DNA of 64,000 bases. It comes from JBBROS01 sp965217935. GTDB lineage: Bacteria > Pseudomonadota > Alphaproteobacteria > Acetobacterales > Acetobacteraceae. Below the pieces are notes generated by a model. It ran no database searches and had not been told where the DNA came from. It was given only the letters and a program-made list of their open reading frames with translations. Positions 44,234 to 52,540 of the stretch are shown piece by piece; the first letter of the stretch is position 1; every line of letters begins with the position of its first letter. The position numbers and the translations under genes were made by a program. The stretch is from NCBI GenBank assembly GCA_965217935.1, contig OZ244581.1:3410001-3474000 (forward strand), written 5' to 3'.

Positions 44234-45354
44234 GGCGTCACGGCAAACTCTTTGAGCATGGCTTCGTCCGGCGTCGCCCCCAGCCCCGGCTGCTCGCTCA
44301 GGGCCGCGAAGCCCTCGGCAATGCTGGCGAGCGGGCCGCACAGCAAGGTGCGGAGCGGGTTGGGGTTGCTGTCGATCTCCAGCGCCCCAAGTCCGCCGGC
44401 CGCGGCGAGCAGGTGCGCGGAGGCGAGCAGCCCGATGCCGCCGCCAAGCCAGTGCGGGCAATACGACAGCCCGGCGGCAACCACGGCGCGGGCGACGGGC
44501 AAGGTCGCGGACACGCCGCCCCATTTGCCGGCATCGGGCTGGACGATCCCGAGCGCACCGGCGGCGACGGCGGCGTCGAACGCCTCGCCGGAAAGGTTTT
44601 CCCCGGCGGCCAAGGGCATCGTCGCCTGGGCGGCCAGGGCCTGCCACTCGGCCCAGGGCCGGTCGGCGCGCAGGGGCTCCTCCAGCCAGGCAAGGCCGAA
44701 ACGCCCCAGCGCCGGGGCGGCGTCCAGGGCTTGCTCCAGGGTCCAGGCCTGATTGGCGTCTGCCATCAAGGCGGCGTCGTCTCCGAGCGTGTCGCGCAAG
44801 GATCGCAGGTTCGCCCGGTCGCGGGCATGGCCGAAGCCGACTTTTAGCTTGAACGCCCGGTGGCCCTCGGCTTGGCGCTCGGCGGCGAGGGCTGCCGGGC
44901 CGTCCGGATTGAGGCCGCTGGCGTGGACCCGGATTTGCGGGTTCGTGCCGCCGAGCAGGCGGAACAGCGGCACGCCGGCGCGGCGGGCTTGCAGGTCCCA
45001 AAGAGCGATGTCGATGCCGGCGATGCCGTTGGCGAACGGCCCGGGCTCGCCGGATTGCAAGGCGAGCACGGCCGTGCGCTCGGTCAGCATCTGAAAGGCT
45101 TGGGCCGGGCCCGCGAACATCTGATCGACGGCAAGCGGCGCGATGACTTGATTGACCAACCGGGCGCGATACTCGGGGCCGACCGAGGGAAAGTTGCACC
45201 AAACCTCTCCCCAGCCGACCGCGCCGTCCCGGTCTTCGGCGCGGACCAGAACCATCGGCCGGTTCGTCATGGCGCCGAACGATGTGGTCACGGGCGCCGG
45301 GATCGGCGCGCGATAGACGCGGGCCTCGAGTGCGCGGAGCCGGAAGGGCGTCAT
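44230..45354 (-). CDS. Enolase-superfamily (mandelate racemase/muconate lactonizing) enzyme
   Basis: A 374-residue protein. The capping domain is at the N-terminus (ARVYRAPIPAPVTTSFGAM). The barrel shows the K-x-K pair in HRAFKLKVGFG near residue 175, metal ligands in LMADANQAWT near 203, LAWLEEPLRADRP near 232 and AAGENLSG near 255, and the histidine in SYCPHWLGGGIGLLAS near 305. The Lys plus His arrangement is that of mandelate racemase-type acid dehydratases or epimerases. A sugar acid dehydratase or racemase is likely. It is set between two ABC systems with four-base overlaps on both sides, so it is firmly operonic. Confidence 0.9.
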   Translation of the reverse strand: MTPFRLRALEARVYRAPIPAPVTTSFGAMTNRPMVLVRAEDRDGAVGWGEVWCNFPSVGPEYRARLVNQVIAPLAVDQMFAGPAQAFQMLTERTAVLALQSGEPGPFANGIAGIDIALWDLQARRAGVPLFRLLGGTNPQIRVHASGLNPDGPAALAAERQAEGHRAFKLKVGFGHARDRANLRSLRDTLGDDAALMADANQAWTLEQALDAAPALGRFGLAWLEEPLRADRPWAEWQALAAQATMPLAAGENLSGEAFDAAVAAGALGIVQPDAGKWGGVSATLPVARAVVAAGLSYCPHWLGGGIGLLASAHLLAAAGGLGALEIDSNPNPLRTLLCGPLASIAEGFAALSEQPGLGATPDEAMLKEFAVTP

Positions 45355-46409
45355 GGGCGCGCTTTGAGCAGGCTGCCGGTATCGGGATGGAACAGGTGGC
45401 AGCGCGCCCCGTCGGCGGCAAGTGTGAGCCGGTCGCCGACGTGCGGCCGGGTCTCGGGCGGGACGCGGGCGACGTAGTCCGCCTCGCCCAGATGGAAGTG
45501 AATCAGGGTGTCGGAGCCGAGCGGCTCGACCAGGCCGACGGTGACGGGCAGGCCCGGCGCGCCGCTCGCCACGGGCAGCATGGCCTCCGGGCGAAGTCCC
45601 AGGACCGCGGGGCCTGACGGGCCGTCGAGCGGAATCCGCGTGCCGCCGGGGAGCGTCGCCGCGCCGCTGTCCAGGCTGACAGGAAAGAAGTTCATCGCCG
45701 GCGACCCGATGAACCCGGCGACGAAGCGGTTCGCCGGCGTCTCGTACACCTCCTCCGGCGTGCCGACCTGCTGGATGCGCCCGCCGTCCAGCACCACCAG
45801 GCGGTCCGCCATGGTCATGGCCTCCACCTGGTCGTGGGTGACGAAAACCGTGGTGATGCGGAGCTGCTGCGACAGCGCCTTGATCTCGGCCCGCACCTGG
45901 GTGCGCAGCTTGGCGTCGAGGTTGGAGAGCGGTTCGTCGAACAGGAACACTTGCGGCTCCCGCACCACGGCGCGGCCCATCGCCACGCGCTGCCGCTGCC
46001 CGCCGCTCAGCGCCTTGGGCCGCCGGCCGAGCAGCGGCTCCAGATGCAGCATCCGCGCGGCCCGCTCCACCTGGGCCGCGATCCGCGCCCGCGGCACGCC
46101 CCGCATCTCCAGCCCGAACGCCATGTTCTGCCGCACCGTCATGTGCGGGTACAGCGCGTAGTCCTGGAACACCATCGCCACGTCGCGCCGGGCCGGCGGC
46201 AGCTCGTTGACCCGGCGCTCGCCGATGTAGAGGTCGCCCGCCGTCGCCGCCTCCAGCCCGGCGATGATGCGCAGCAGCGTCGACTTGCCGCACCCGGACG
46301 GCCCGACGAACACGATGAACTCGTGGTCGGCCACGTCGAGGTCGAGCGGGGGAATCACCTCCAGCCCGCCGAAGCGCTTGACCAGCCCTTTCATGCGGAT
46401 GGACGCCAT
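45351..46409 (-). CDS. Carbohydrate ABC transporter ATP-binding protein (UgpC/MalK type)
   Basis: A 352-residue ATPase with the long C-terminal OB-fold regulatory domain typical of MalK/UgpC. Walker A VGPSGCGKSTLLRIIAGL near residue 36, VFQDYALYPHMTV Q-loop, LSGGQRQRVAMGRA signature, VFLFDEPLSNLDAKL Walker B and FVTHDQVEAMTMAD. The C-terminal domain has FIGSPAMNFF and LGLRPEAM. It overlaps the enolase-superfamily gene by four bases (ATGA) and the permease by one base. Confidence 0.94.
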   Translation of the reverse strand: MASIRMKGLVKRFGGLEVIPPLDLDVADHEFIVFVGPSGCGKSTLLRIIAGLEAATAGDLYIGERRVNELPPARRDVAMVFQDYALYPHMTVRQNMAFGLEMRGVPRARIAAQVERAARMLHLEPLLGRRPKALSGGQRQRVAMGRAVVREPQVFLFDEPLSNLDAKLRTQVRAEIKALSQQLRITTVFVTHDQVEAMTMADRLVVLDGGRIQQVGTPEEVYETPANRFVAGFIGSPAMNFFPVSLDSGAATLPGGTRIPLDGPSGPAVLGLRPEAMLPVASGAPGLPVTVGLVEPLGSDTLIHFHLGEADYVARVPPETRPHVGDRLTLAADGARCHLFHPDTGSLLKARP

Positions 46410-47224
46410 CAGCCCTTCACCGCGCCGAGGGTGAGGCCGGAGATCAGCCACCGCTGCACAGCCGCGGCCAGCAGCAACGGCGGCAGCGCGATCAGCGTGG
46501 CCGCGGCCATCAGCCCGCCCCAGTCGGTCGCGCCCTCGCCGACGAAGTTGAACGCGGCGGCCACCAGCGTCTTGGTTTCCGAGTTCGACAGCACGAGGGC
46601 GAACAGGAAGTAGTTCCAGGAGAACACGAAGGCGAGGATGCCGGCCACCACCAGCCCGGCGCTGACCAGCGGCAGGGCGATGCGCCACAGGCTGCGCACC
46701 GGCCCGCAGCCGTCCACCTGCGCCGCCTCCAGAACGCTGCGCGGGATGGCATCGAACGACGGCAGCAGCACCCAGATGACGATCGGCATGGTGATCACGG
46801 CATGGGTCAGGATCAGCGCCCAGTAGGAGCCGATCAGCCCGATCTCGCGGAACATCACGTACCACGGCAGCAGGAACAGCGTGCCCGGCGCCATCCGCGC
46901 GGCGAGGGCGAGCAAGGCGGGCCAGGTGATCCGCGTCAGCGACACCGCGTAGGCCGCCGGCACGCCCAGCGCGATGCCGAGCAGGGTGGAGCCGGTGGTC
47001 ACGATCAGGCTGTTGCGGGCATAGAGCACGAACGGGGTGGCGCGGAACAGGCGCACGTAGTTGTCCAGCGTCGGCGAGAACGTCAGGGTCGGCGGATAGG
47101 CGGTGACGTCGGCGGAGGATTTGAAGGAGGACGCGACCATCCAAGCCAGCGGCGTGACGATGATGACCGCCACCAGCAGGAGCTGAAGCGCGTTGAGGGC
47201 GCGAAGCCAGCGAGCCTCCTGCAT
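46409..47224 (-). CDS. Carbohydrate ABC transporter permease (UgpE type)
   Basis: A 271-residue permease with six helices; EAA loop EAAQVDGCGPVRSLWRIALPLVSAG (key DGCGPVRSLWRIALP). The N-terminal helix ALQLLLVAVIIVTPLAWMVAS precedes the periplasmic SSFKSSADVTAYPPTL typical of CUT1 second permeases. It follows the UgpA-like gene by three bases and ends next to the ATPase start (TGATG). Confidence 0.92.
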   Translation of the reverse strand: MQEARWLRALNALQLLLVAVIIVTPLAWMVASSFKSSADVTAYPPTLTFSPTLDNYVRLFRATPFVLYARNSLIVTTGSTLLGIALGVPAAYAVSLTRITWPALLALAARMAPGTLFLLPWYVMFREIGLIGSYWALILTHAVITMPIVIWVLLPSFDAIPRSVLEAAQVDGCGPVRSLWRIALPLVSAGLVVAGILAFVFSWNYFLFALVLSNSETKTLVAAAFNFVGEGATDWGGLMAAATLIALPPLLLAAAVQRWLISGLTLGAVKG

Positions 47225-47227
47225 CGC

Positions 47228-48097
47228 CTACCAGGCCACCCGGTTGCGCATCTGGTTCAGCAGCAGCACCGCCCCAAGCACGATGGCCGTCAGGGTAAGG
47301 GCCAGTGCCGCGGCATAGCCGAAGCGGAAGTATTCAAACGCCTCGCGGAAGCCGTAGATGTTGAGCGTGTTCGAGGCATCCGCCGGCCCGCCCTGCGTGG
47401 TGATGTAGATGATGTCGAAGAAACGCAGCAGGTCGACGCTGCGCAGCACCGTGGCGGTGGCGAGCGTCGGCAGCAGCAGCGGCAGGGTGATGCGATAGAA
47501 CGTGCGCCATCCGTTGGCGCCGTCGATCTGCGCCGCCTCGTACACGCTGGGCGGCAAGGATTGCAGGCCGCCGAGCACGATCAGGGCGACGTAGGGCGCC
47601 CATTGCCAGGTGTCGATCACCGCGATGGTGGGGATGACCCATTGCGGCGAAGCGAGCCACGCGGAGGGCGCCAAGCCGATCTGTTGCAGCAGATAGTTGG
47701 CCGCCCCGATTGATGGGTCGAGGATGACGAGGAACATCATGGCCGCGACGACGGGAGGCAGCATGAACGGCGAGATCAGCAGCGAGCGCAGCGGCCCGGG
47801 CATACGCTTGGCGTTGAACAGCAGCAGGGCGAGGTATGTCCCGGCGACGAGCTGCAGCGCGAGTGAGGCAACGTAGAGCACAAGGCTCACGCGCAACCCG
47901 TTCCAGAACGTGTCGTCAGCCAGCATATTGGCGAAATTCGCCGCGCCGATGAACGTGCCGCCGCCGCCGAGCTCGACCTTTTGCAGGCTCAGCCAGCCGG
48001 TATACAGGAACGGGAAAGCGATCAGCAGCAGCGTGAATAGGACGGCTGGGGCGGCCAGGCCGGCGAGGCCCCAGCGCGTGCCGTTGGCTGGAGCCAT
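47228..48097 (-). CDS. Carbohydrate ABC transporter permease (UgpA type)
   Basis: A 289-residue inner-membrane permease of the CUT1 MalF/UgpA type. Helices include PAVLFTLLLIAFPFLYTGWL and the EAA loop YEAAQIDGANGWRTFYRITLP. VAWPNGTRWGLAGL at the start fits this family. It lies nine bases downstream of the binding protein. With the binding protein, UgpE-type permease and ATPase it makes a complete sugar importer. Confidence 0.92.
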   Translation of the reverse strand: MAPANGTRWGLAGLAAPAVLFTLLLIAFPFLYTGWLSLQKVELGGGGTFIGAANFANMLADDTFWNGLRVSLVLYVASLALQLVAGTYLALLLFNAKRMPGPLRSLLISPFMLPPVVAAMMFLVILDPSIGAANYLLQQIGLAPSAWLASPQWVIPTIAVIDTWQWAPYVALIVLGGLQSLPPSVYEAAQIDGANGWRTFYRITLPLLLPTLATATVLRSVDLLRFFDIIYITTQGGPADASNTLNIYGFREAFEYFRFGYAAALALTLTAIVLGAVLLLNQMRNRVAW

Positions 48098-48106
48098 TCT
48101 TAGATA

Positions 48107-49393
48107 TTAGCCGCCGGAGATCAGCTTGGCCGCGTCCTGGTTCGCTTCCTTGCACGCGGCCTCCGGCGTCTCGGAGCCGAGCAGGACCTGGTCGACCATG
48201 TGCCCGATCACGCTGCGGGAGGCCGGGTTGGCGGTGATCGGGAAGCCCACCTCGGAGCTGCCGTCGCGGGCCACGTCCTGCAAGGCGGACTGCCATTCCT
48301 GCCGCACCGGCTCGGCCGCGAGCCACTCCTTCACCGTGGGCTTCTCGCTCACGGCGGCGCGCGGCGCGGCGACGCCGGCGAGCTGCAGCTTGGCCTGCAT
48401 CTCGGGGCTGGTGGCCCATTGCACGAGATACCAGGCCGGTCCCTTATGCTGGCTGTAGGCCGAGATGGACAGGCCCCAGCCAATGGCCGTCGGCACCGAC
48501 CCTGCGGGGCCGGGCGGCAACACTTTGATGCCGGTGTCCTTCAGCCGGGCATCGCCCTGCATCATCGAGGGATACTCGTTAGACGATTCAAACGCGATGG
48601 CGGCGCGCCCGGTGCGGTACAGCGAGCTGATCTGGTTAAAGGTGTAGTTCACCACCCCCGGCGGCCCATAATCCTTCAGCAGCCCGGCATAGAGCGCCGT
48701 CGCGGCCTGGACTGGCGCGGCGCAGAGGTCGGCCTTGCCATCCTTCATATACTGGCCGCCCATGTTGTGCATGACATTGCTGAACGTGTAGGCGACGGCA
48801 TCGCGCAGCCCGCGGGAAACGAAGGGCGTGATGGCGGAGTCGCAATCCTTGATTTTCTTGGCCGTTTCGGGAAGATCTTGCAATCGAGCCGGGTAGGCAA
48901 CGCCGCATTTTTTGAAGATGTCGGTGCGGTAGTAAACCACCGGCCCCTCGATGTTGGCCGGTATGCTGGTCAGCGTCCCGCCGATGGTCGCGGCCTTCAC
49001 CAGCGCCGGGCTGATGCCTTGCAGGTCATAATCCGGCGCAACGTCGCCCTTGAACTGCGCGAGGTCGGCATACCAGCCCGCCTTCTGGAACTGCTCGCCT
49101 TCCCGCGAGACGAGGGTCATGAACACGTCAACCTCGTCGCTGCGGGAGTTCAGCACCGTCACCAGGCGCTGGCGCATCTGCTGCTCCTGGTAGGTGTCAA
49201 CCTTCAGCGTCATGCCGGTCAGCGTCTCGAAATCCGCCTTGTTGGCCGTGATCGCCTTGCCGACCGCGTTGTTGTTGGCGAGGAACGAGACCGTCTGCCC
49301 CTTGTACTTCTGCCAATCGAAGTCGGCCGCGTGGGCGACCGCGGGAAGGGCGATCGCGGCGGCCATCAGGATGGGAAGCAGCGGTGTTCGCAT
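48107..49393 (-). CDS. Carbohydrate ABC transporter substrate-binding protein
   Basis: A 428-residue periplasmic receptor (SBP_bac_1 family, UgpB-like). The signal peptide starts MRTPLLPILMAAAIALPAVA and is cut after HAA. The mature part shows VSFLANNNAVGKAITANKAD and VTVLNSRSDEVDVFMTLVSRE; ANIEGPVVYYRTDIFKKCG near 165 is the usual hinge segment. I start at the ATG after GGCGGAGGAGACGACCG. It is the first gene of a nine-gene minus-strand run and is divergent from the aldolase gene. The ligand is unknown. The neighbours suggest a sugar-like or sulfosugar-like compound. Confidence 0.92.
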   Translation of the reverse strand: MRTPLLPILMAAAIALPAVAHAADFDWQKYKGQTVSFLANNNAVGKAITANKADFETLTGMTLKVDTYQEQQMRQRLVTVLNSRSDEVDVFMTLVSREGEQFQKAGWYADLAQFKGDVAPDYDLQGISPALVKAATIGGTLTSIPANIEGPVVYYRTDIFKKCGVAYPARLQDLPETAKKIKDCDSAITPFVSRGLRDAVAYTFSNVMHNMGGQYMKDGKADLCAAPVQAATALYAGLLKDYGPPGVVNYTFNQISSLYRTGRAAIAFESSNEYPSMMQGDARLKDTGIKVLPPGPAGSVPTAIGWGLSISAYSQHKGPAWYLVQWATSPEMQAKLQLAGVAAPRAAVSEKPTVKEWLAAEPVRQEWQSALQDVARDGSSEVGFPITANPASRSVIGHMVDQVLLGSETPEAACKEANQDAAKLISGG

Positions 49394-49512
49394 CGGTCGT
49401 CTCCTCCGCCGGCCCGCTTGACGGGGCGTTGTATTTATAAGATCAGGCACGCCAGCGATAACGAAGCGGGTTTCAACCGTCAACCGCGCGCGCCCCGCGA
49501 GAGAGGACCGCC
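49394..49512. promoter_or_regulatory. Divergent promoter region between binding-protein and aldolase genes
   Basis: The 119-base interval serves both directions. A TTGACG at 49418-49423 and TATTTATAAGAT-like AT-rich patch near 49431-49442 could form promoter elements. The spacing is not ideal in either orientation. No clear operator palindrome is visible. A regulator gene is not in the window. Confidence 0.35.
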
Positions 49513-50391
49513 TTGACCCAAAGCACCGCGCCCCGGCTCACCGCCTTGGCCCGCCCGTCTGGCGCACTCGCGATGCTCGCCGTGGACCAGCGCGAGGGGC
49601 TGCGCGCCATGATGGCGCAGCACGCCGCAGGCCCGGTGCCGGACGCGGCGCTCACCGAATTCAAGCTGCAAGCCATCCGCGCGCTCACGCCCTATGCCTC
49701 GGCCGTGCTGATCGACCGGGAGCTTGCCTGGGACCAAGCCATTGCCGAGAACGCCGTGGCCCCGGATTGCGCCCTGATCGCCGCCGCCGACGTGCTCATC
49801 CCGAGCGCCGACGAGCTGGTCGCCGAGGTCGAGATCGATGACCTGGTCGTGCCCGAAACCGTTCGCGAGCAGGGCGCGGCGGCGATGAAGCTGCTGGTGC
49901 TGTGGCGTCCCGGCGAGCCGCCCGAGCCGCGCATCGCCATGGTCGACGACTTCATCGCCCGCTGCCGCCGCGGCGGCCTGCTCAGCATCGTCGAACCCGT
50001 CACCCGCCGCCCTCGCGCCGGCGGCGAATGGGACCGCGAGGCCGCCATCCTGCAAGCCGCCGCCGAACTGGGCGGGCGCGGGGCTGACATCTACAAGGGC
50101 GAGGTGCCCTATTTCGGCGTCGGCTCCGAGGCCGAGACCCGCGGCGCCTTTGCCGCCGTCAACCGCAGCGTTTCAAGCCCGTGGGTCGTGCTCTCCTCCG
50201 GCGTGCCGCAGGACGCGTTTCCGCAAGCGGTCGCCTGGGCCTGCGAGGAGGGCGCCTCGGGCTTCCTCGCCGGCCGCGCCGTTTGGGCCGGCACGATCGG
50301 CCAGCCCGACGTGCCGCGCGCTTTGCGGGAGGACGCGGCGCCGCGCCTGCAACGCCTCTGCGACGTGGTCGACCGCGCGGTCAGCCATTGA
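49513..50391 (+). CDS. Sulfofructosephosphate aldolase-like (YihT/LacD family) class I aldolase
   Basis: A 292-residue class I aldolase starting at TTG after GAGAGGACCGCC. It aligns end to end with E. coli YihT as I recall it: AMLAVDQREGLRAMM, KLLVLWRPGE, LLSIVEPVTRRPR, DREAAILQAAAELG and VVLSSGVPQDAFPQAV then EGASGFLAGRAVW. Lys195 in DIYKGEVPYFG matches the Schiff-base Lys193 of YihT. Arg255 in FLAGRAVW matches YihT Arg253, which helps hold the sulfonate or phosphate end. The reaction in YihT splits 6-deoxy-6-sulfofructose 1-phosphate into DHAP and sulfolactaldehyde. LacD-type tagatose bisphosphate aldolases are related, so substrate is inferred. It overlaps the dehydrogenase gene. Confidence 0.82.
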   Translation: MTQSTAPRLTALARPSGALAMLAVDQREGLRAMMAQHAAGPVPDAALTEFKLQAIRALTPYASAVLIDRELAWDQAIAENAVAPDCALIAAADVLIPSADELVAEVEIDDLVVPETVREQGAAAMKLLVLWRPGEPPEPRIAMVDDFIARCRRGGLLSIVEPVTRRPRAGGEWDREAAILQAAAELGGRGADIYKGEVPYFGVGSEAETRGAFAAVNRSVSSPWVVLSSGVPQDAFPQAVAWACEEGASGFLAGRAVWAGTIGQPDVPRALREDAAPRLQRLCDVVDRAVSH

Positions 50392-51356
50392 GCGGCAACC
50401 CGCGCGCGGCCCGCTTCCACGGCGAGGGCCGCCTCAGCATCGAACCGGCATCCGGCCTCGGTGCGGACGGGGTTCGCGTCGACGTGCTCGCCTGCGCCCT
50501 ATGCGGCAGCGATCTCCGTCCGTGGCGCCAGGGCTGGCCGCGCACGCCGGGCCACGAGATTGCCGGACGGGTCAACCAGCCCGGCCACGCCATGCACGGA
50601 CGGCGCGTAGCGGTTTACATTCCCGTCTTCTGCGGCTATTGCGCACAATGCCGCGCCGGCACAACCCAGCTCTGCGACACCGCCTCCTTGATCGGCTGGC
50701 AACGCCCCGGCGGTTACGCCGACCAAGTGCGCGTGCCGGAGCAATGCCTGTTGCCCGTGCCGGACGACATCCCCGACCACCTCGCCCCCCTGTTGCTCGA
50801 CACCATCGGCACCAGCGCCCACGGCGTCCGCCTCGCCGCCCGCCTCGTCTCACCCGGCCCGGCGATGGTGATCGGCGCCGGACCAGTCGGTCTCGGCGGA
50901 CTGCTGGTGCTGCGCCGGATGGGCTGGGGGCCGCTCTCGGTGCGGGAGCCGAACGCCTATCGCGCCGCGATGGCCGAGAGCCTGGGCGCCACGCCTGTCT
51001 CGCCCGAGCAGGCCCTGGCGGCGCCCGTCCCGCTGATCCTGGAATGCAGCGGCAAGGATGCCGGACGGCAGTTGGCGCTGGAGGCGGTCGCCGCCGGCGG
51101 CGCCGTTGTGCAATTGGGCGAATCCGAGCGCTGGAGCATCGACGAGACGAAGGCAGTGCGGCGGAAGGACTATGTCCTGATCCGCTCCTTCTATTTCCCG
51201 ATCGGCGACTATGAAGCCAATTTAGAGCTGCTACGCGAGGACCGGGCCGACTATGCCCGCCTGATCGACGCCACCGCCACGCTGGATGGGCTGGAAACGT
51301 TGTTCGCGGAGTTCGCCCGCGGCGAGCGGCTGAAGCCGCTGCTATGCCCGGCGTAG
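50388..51356 (+). CDS. Zinc-dependent alcohol dehydrogenase family protein
   Basis: A 322-residue MDR-type dehydrogenase. The TTG start overlaps the aldolase stop by four bases (TTGA). The catalytic zinc site is CALCGSDLRPW plus PGHEIAG. The structural zinc site is CGYCAQCRAGTTQLC with four cysteines. The Rossmann motif is GAGPVGLGGLLV near residue 163. It should oxidise or reduce a polyol, sugar or aldehyde with NAD(P). In a sulfosugar pathway it could act on sulfolactaldehyde or on the sugar itself; the sequence does not decide. It overlaps the kinase gene by 13 bases. Confidence 0.88.
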   Translation: MSGNPRAARFHGEGRLSIEPASGLGADGVRVDVLACALCGSDLRPWRQGWPRTPGHEIAGRVNQPGHAMHGRRVAVYIPVFCGYCAQCRAGTTQLCDTASLIGWQRPGGYADQVRVPEQCLLPVPDDIPDHLAPLLLDTIGTSAHGVRLAARLVSPGPAMVIGAGPVGLGGLLVLRRMGWGPLSVREPNAYRAAMAESLGATPVSPEQALAAPVPLILECSGKDAGRQLALEAVAAGGAVVQLGESERWSIDETKAVRRKDYVLIRSFYFPIGDYEANLELLREDRADYARLIDATATLDGLETLFAEFARGERLKPLLCPA

Positions 51357-52309
51357 CCCGGGTCGTCTGTTTCGGCCTGGCCGTCGCCGACCGGGTCTAC
51401 CGCGTCGATGCGCTCCCGGGCGGGGAAGGCAAATATACTGCCAGCAGCTACAGCGAGACCGGCGGCGGGATTGCCGGCACGGCGGCCGTGGCGATCGCGG
51501 CGATGGGCGGCGAAGCGGCGTTCTGCGGCGCGGTCGGCGACGATGCGGCCGGGCAGTTCCTGGCCGCGGAGATGGAGCGGTCCGGCGTGGACCTCGCCGG
51601 TCTGCAAATCCGGCCGGGCCAGCGCACGCCAAGCGCCTGCGTCGTCGTGGACCGCGCCGGCGAGCGATGCCTGGTGGTGGACCGGGGAACCGCCGCGGCC
51701 GAACCGCCTGACCCGGCATTGCTGGCAGGGGCTCACGCCGTCCTGATCGACCATCGCGCGCCTTCTGCCGCAATGACGCTGCTGGCCACGATCCCTGCCA
51801 ATGTGCCAAGCGTCCTTGACGCCGAGGGTGGCGACGCCGGCGACCTGCGCCAACTCGCCGCCGCTGTCAGCTATCCAATTTTCTCGCGGCAGGGCCTCGC
51901 AGTCATCGCGCCCGGCCTCCACCCGGACGCAGCGCTGCGCTCGCTTGATCACCCGCAGGCAGCCGCGTCCGGCGTCACCTTGGGCGCCTCGGGCAGCCTG
52001 TGGCTGATCCAGGGCACGATCCACCACGTTCCCGCCGTCCCTGTCGCCGTGCGCGACACCACGGGGTGCGGCGACGTCTTCCACGGCATATTCGCACTGG
52101 GCGTCGCGGAAGGCATGCCGCCGTTGCAGGCCGCCTGCTTCGCCTCCTTCGCTGCTGCATTCAAGGCTCGAAACGGAGAGGGGTGGCAAGGGATGCCGAA
52201 TGGACAGGAGGCGAGGGCGGCCATGACTGGCGCCGGCGCCAGTCATGGCCGGTATTATGAGATTGATGGATTGCCGGGACGGAGCGGGTCGCGTAGCCGG
52301 GTCAGATGA
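51344..52309 (+). CDS. PfkB-family sugar kinase (sulfofructose kinase YihV-like)
   Basis: A ribokinase-fold kinase of 321 residues. The N-terminus VVCFGLAVADRVYRVDALPG, then KYTASSYSETGGGIAGTAAV and FCGAVGDDAAGQFLAAEM, follows YihV more closely than ribokinase or KdgK. The catalytic/anion-hole signature is DTTGCGDVFHG near residue 240 (usually DTTGAGD). Relatives end soon after the GMPNGQEARAAM-type helix. Here about 25 extra residues continue through a perfect 32-base palindrome, so the true stop may have been lost. It overlaps the dehydrogenase gene and completes an aldolase-dehydrogenase-kinase operon. Confidence 0.85.
   Translation: MPGVARVVCFGLAVADRVYRVDALPGGEGKYTASSYSETGGGIAGTAAVAIAAMGGEAAFCGAVGDDAAGQFLAAEMERSGVDLAGLQIRPGQRTPSACVVVDRAGERCLVVDRGTAAAEPPDPALLAGAHAVLIDHRAPSAAMTLLATIPANVPSVLDAEGGDAGDLRQLAAAVSYPIFSRQGLAVIAPGLHPDAALRSLDHPQAAASGVTLGASGSLWLIQGTIHHVPAVPVAVRDTTGCGDVFHGIFALGVAEGMPPLQAACFASFAAAFKARNGEGWQGMPNGQEARAAMTGAGASHGRYYEIDGLPGRSGSRSRVR
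52219..52250. repeat. Perfect 32-base palindrome
   Basis: GGCCATGACTGGCGCC is followed immediately by its exact reverse complement GGCGCCAGTCATGGCC. There is no loop and no T run follows, so it is not a normal intrinsic terminator. It lies within the 3' end of the kinase ORF and adds the unusual tail. It may be a protein-binding site, a cruciform-forming element or a remnant of a small inverted-repeat insertion. Confidence 0.9.
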
Positions 52310-52540
52310 CGATCGCACCTGCCTGCTCCAGCTAGGTCGGCCACCGCTTCCCTGCGAGCTATGCTGGATTTTGGGTGACGCCGTAATCAGGCAGCGCTCT
52401 GGTTCGGCATGTCAGTGACCTCGACGCCGTTGCGGAATGTGACGCCCCGGACAACTTTGGGCAACTGGTTTCCCCCTTCAGGGCCCAGTCATCTCATAGA
52501 TCGAAATACGGCCATTCTCAATGTTGTTACGCAAACCTTC
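52310..52540 (-). other. Interval with possible transposase C-terminal remnant
   Basis: On the minus strand, ending at the stop at 52387-52389, a short frame reads LPKVVRGVTFRNGVEVTDMP then NQSAA. It looks like the last residues of a transposase or DNA-binding protein, but no family was recognised. The rest of the interval up to the IS1182 left repeat has no gene. Confidence 0.3.

Noticed and set aside
48200..49516. 438-codon plus-strand frame opposite the sugar-binding protein
   Set aside because: Shadow frame of a recognised periplasmic receptor.
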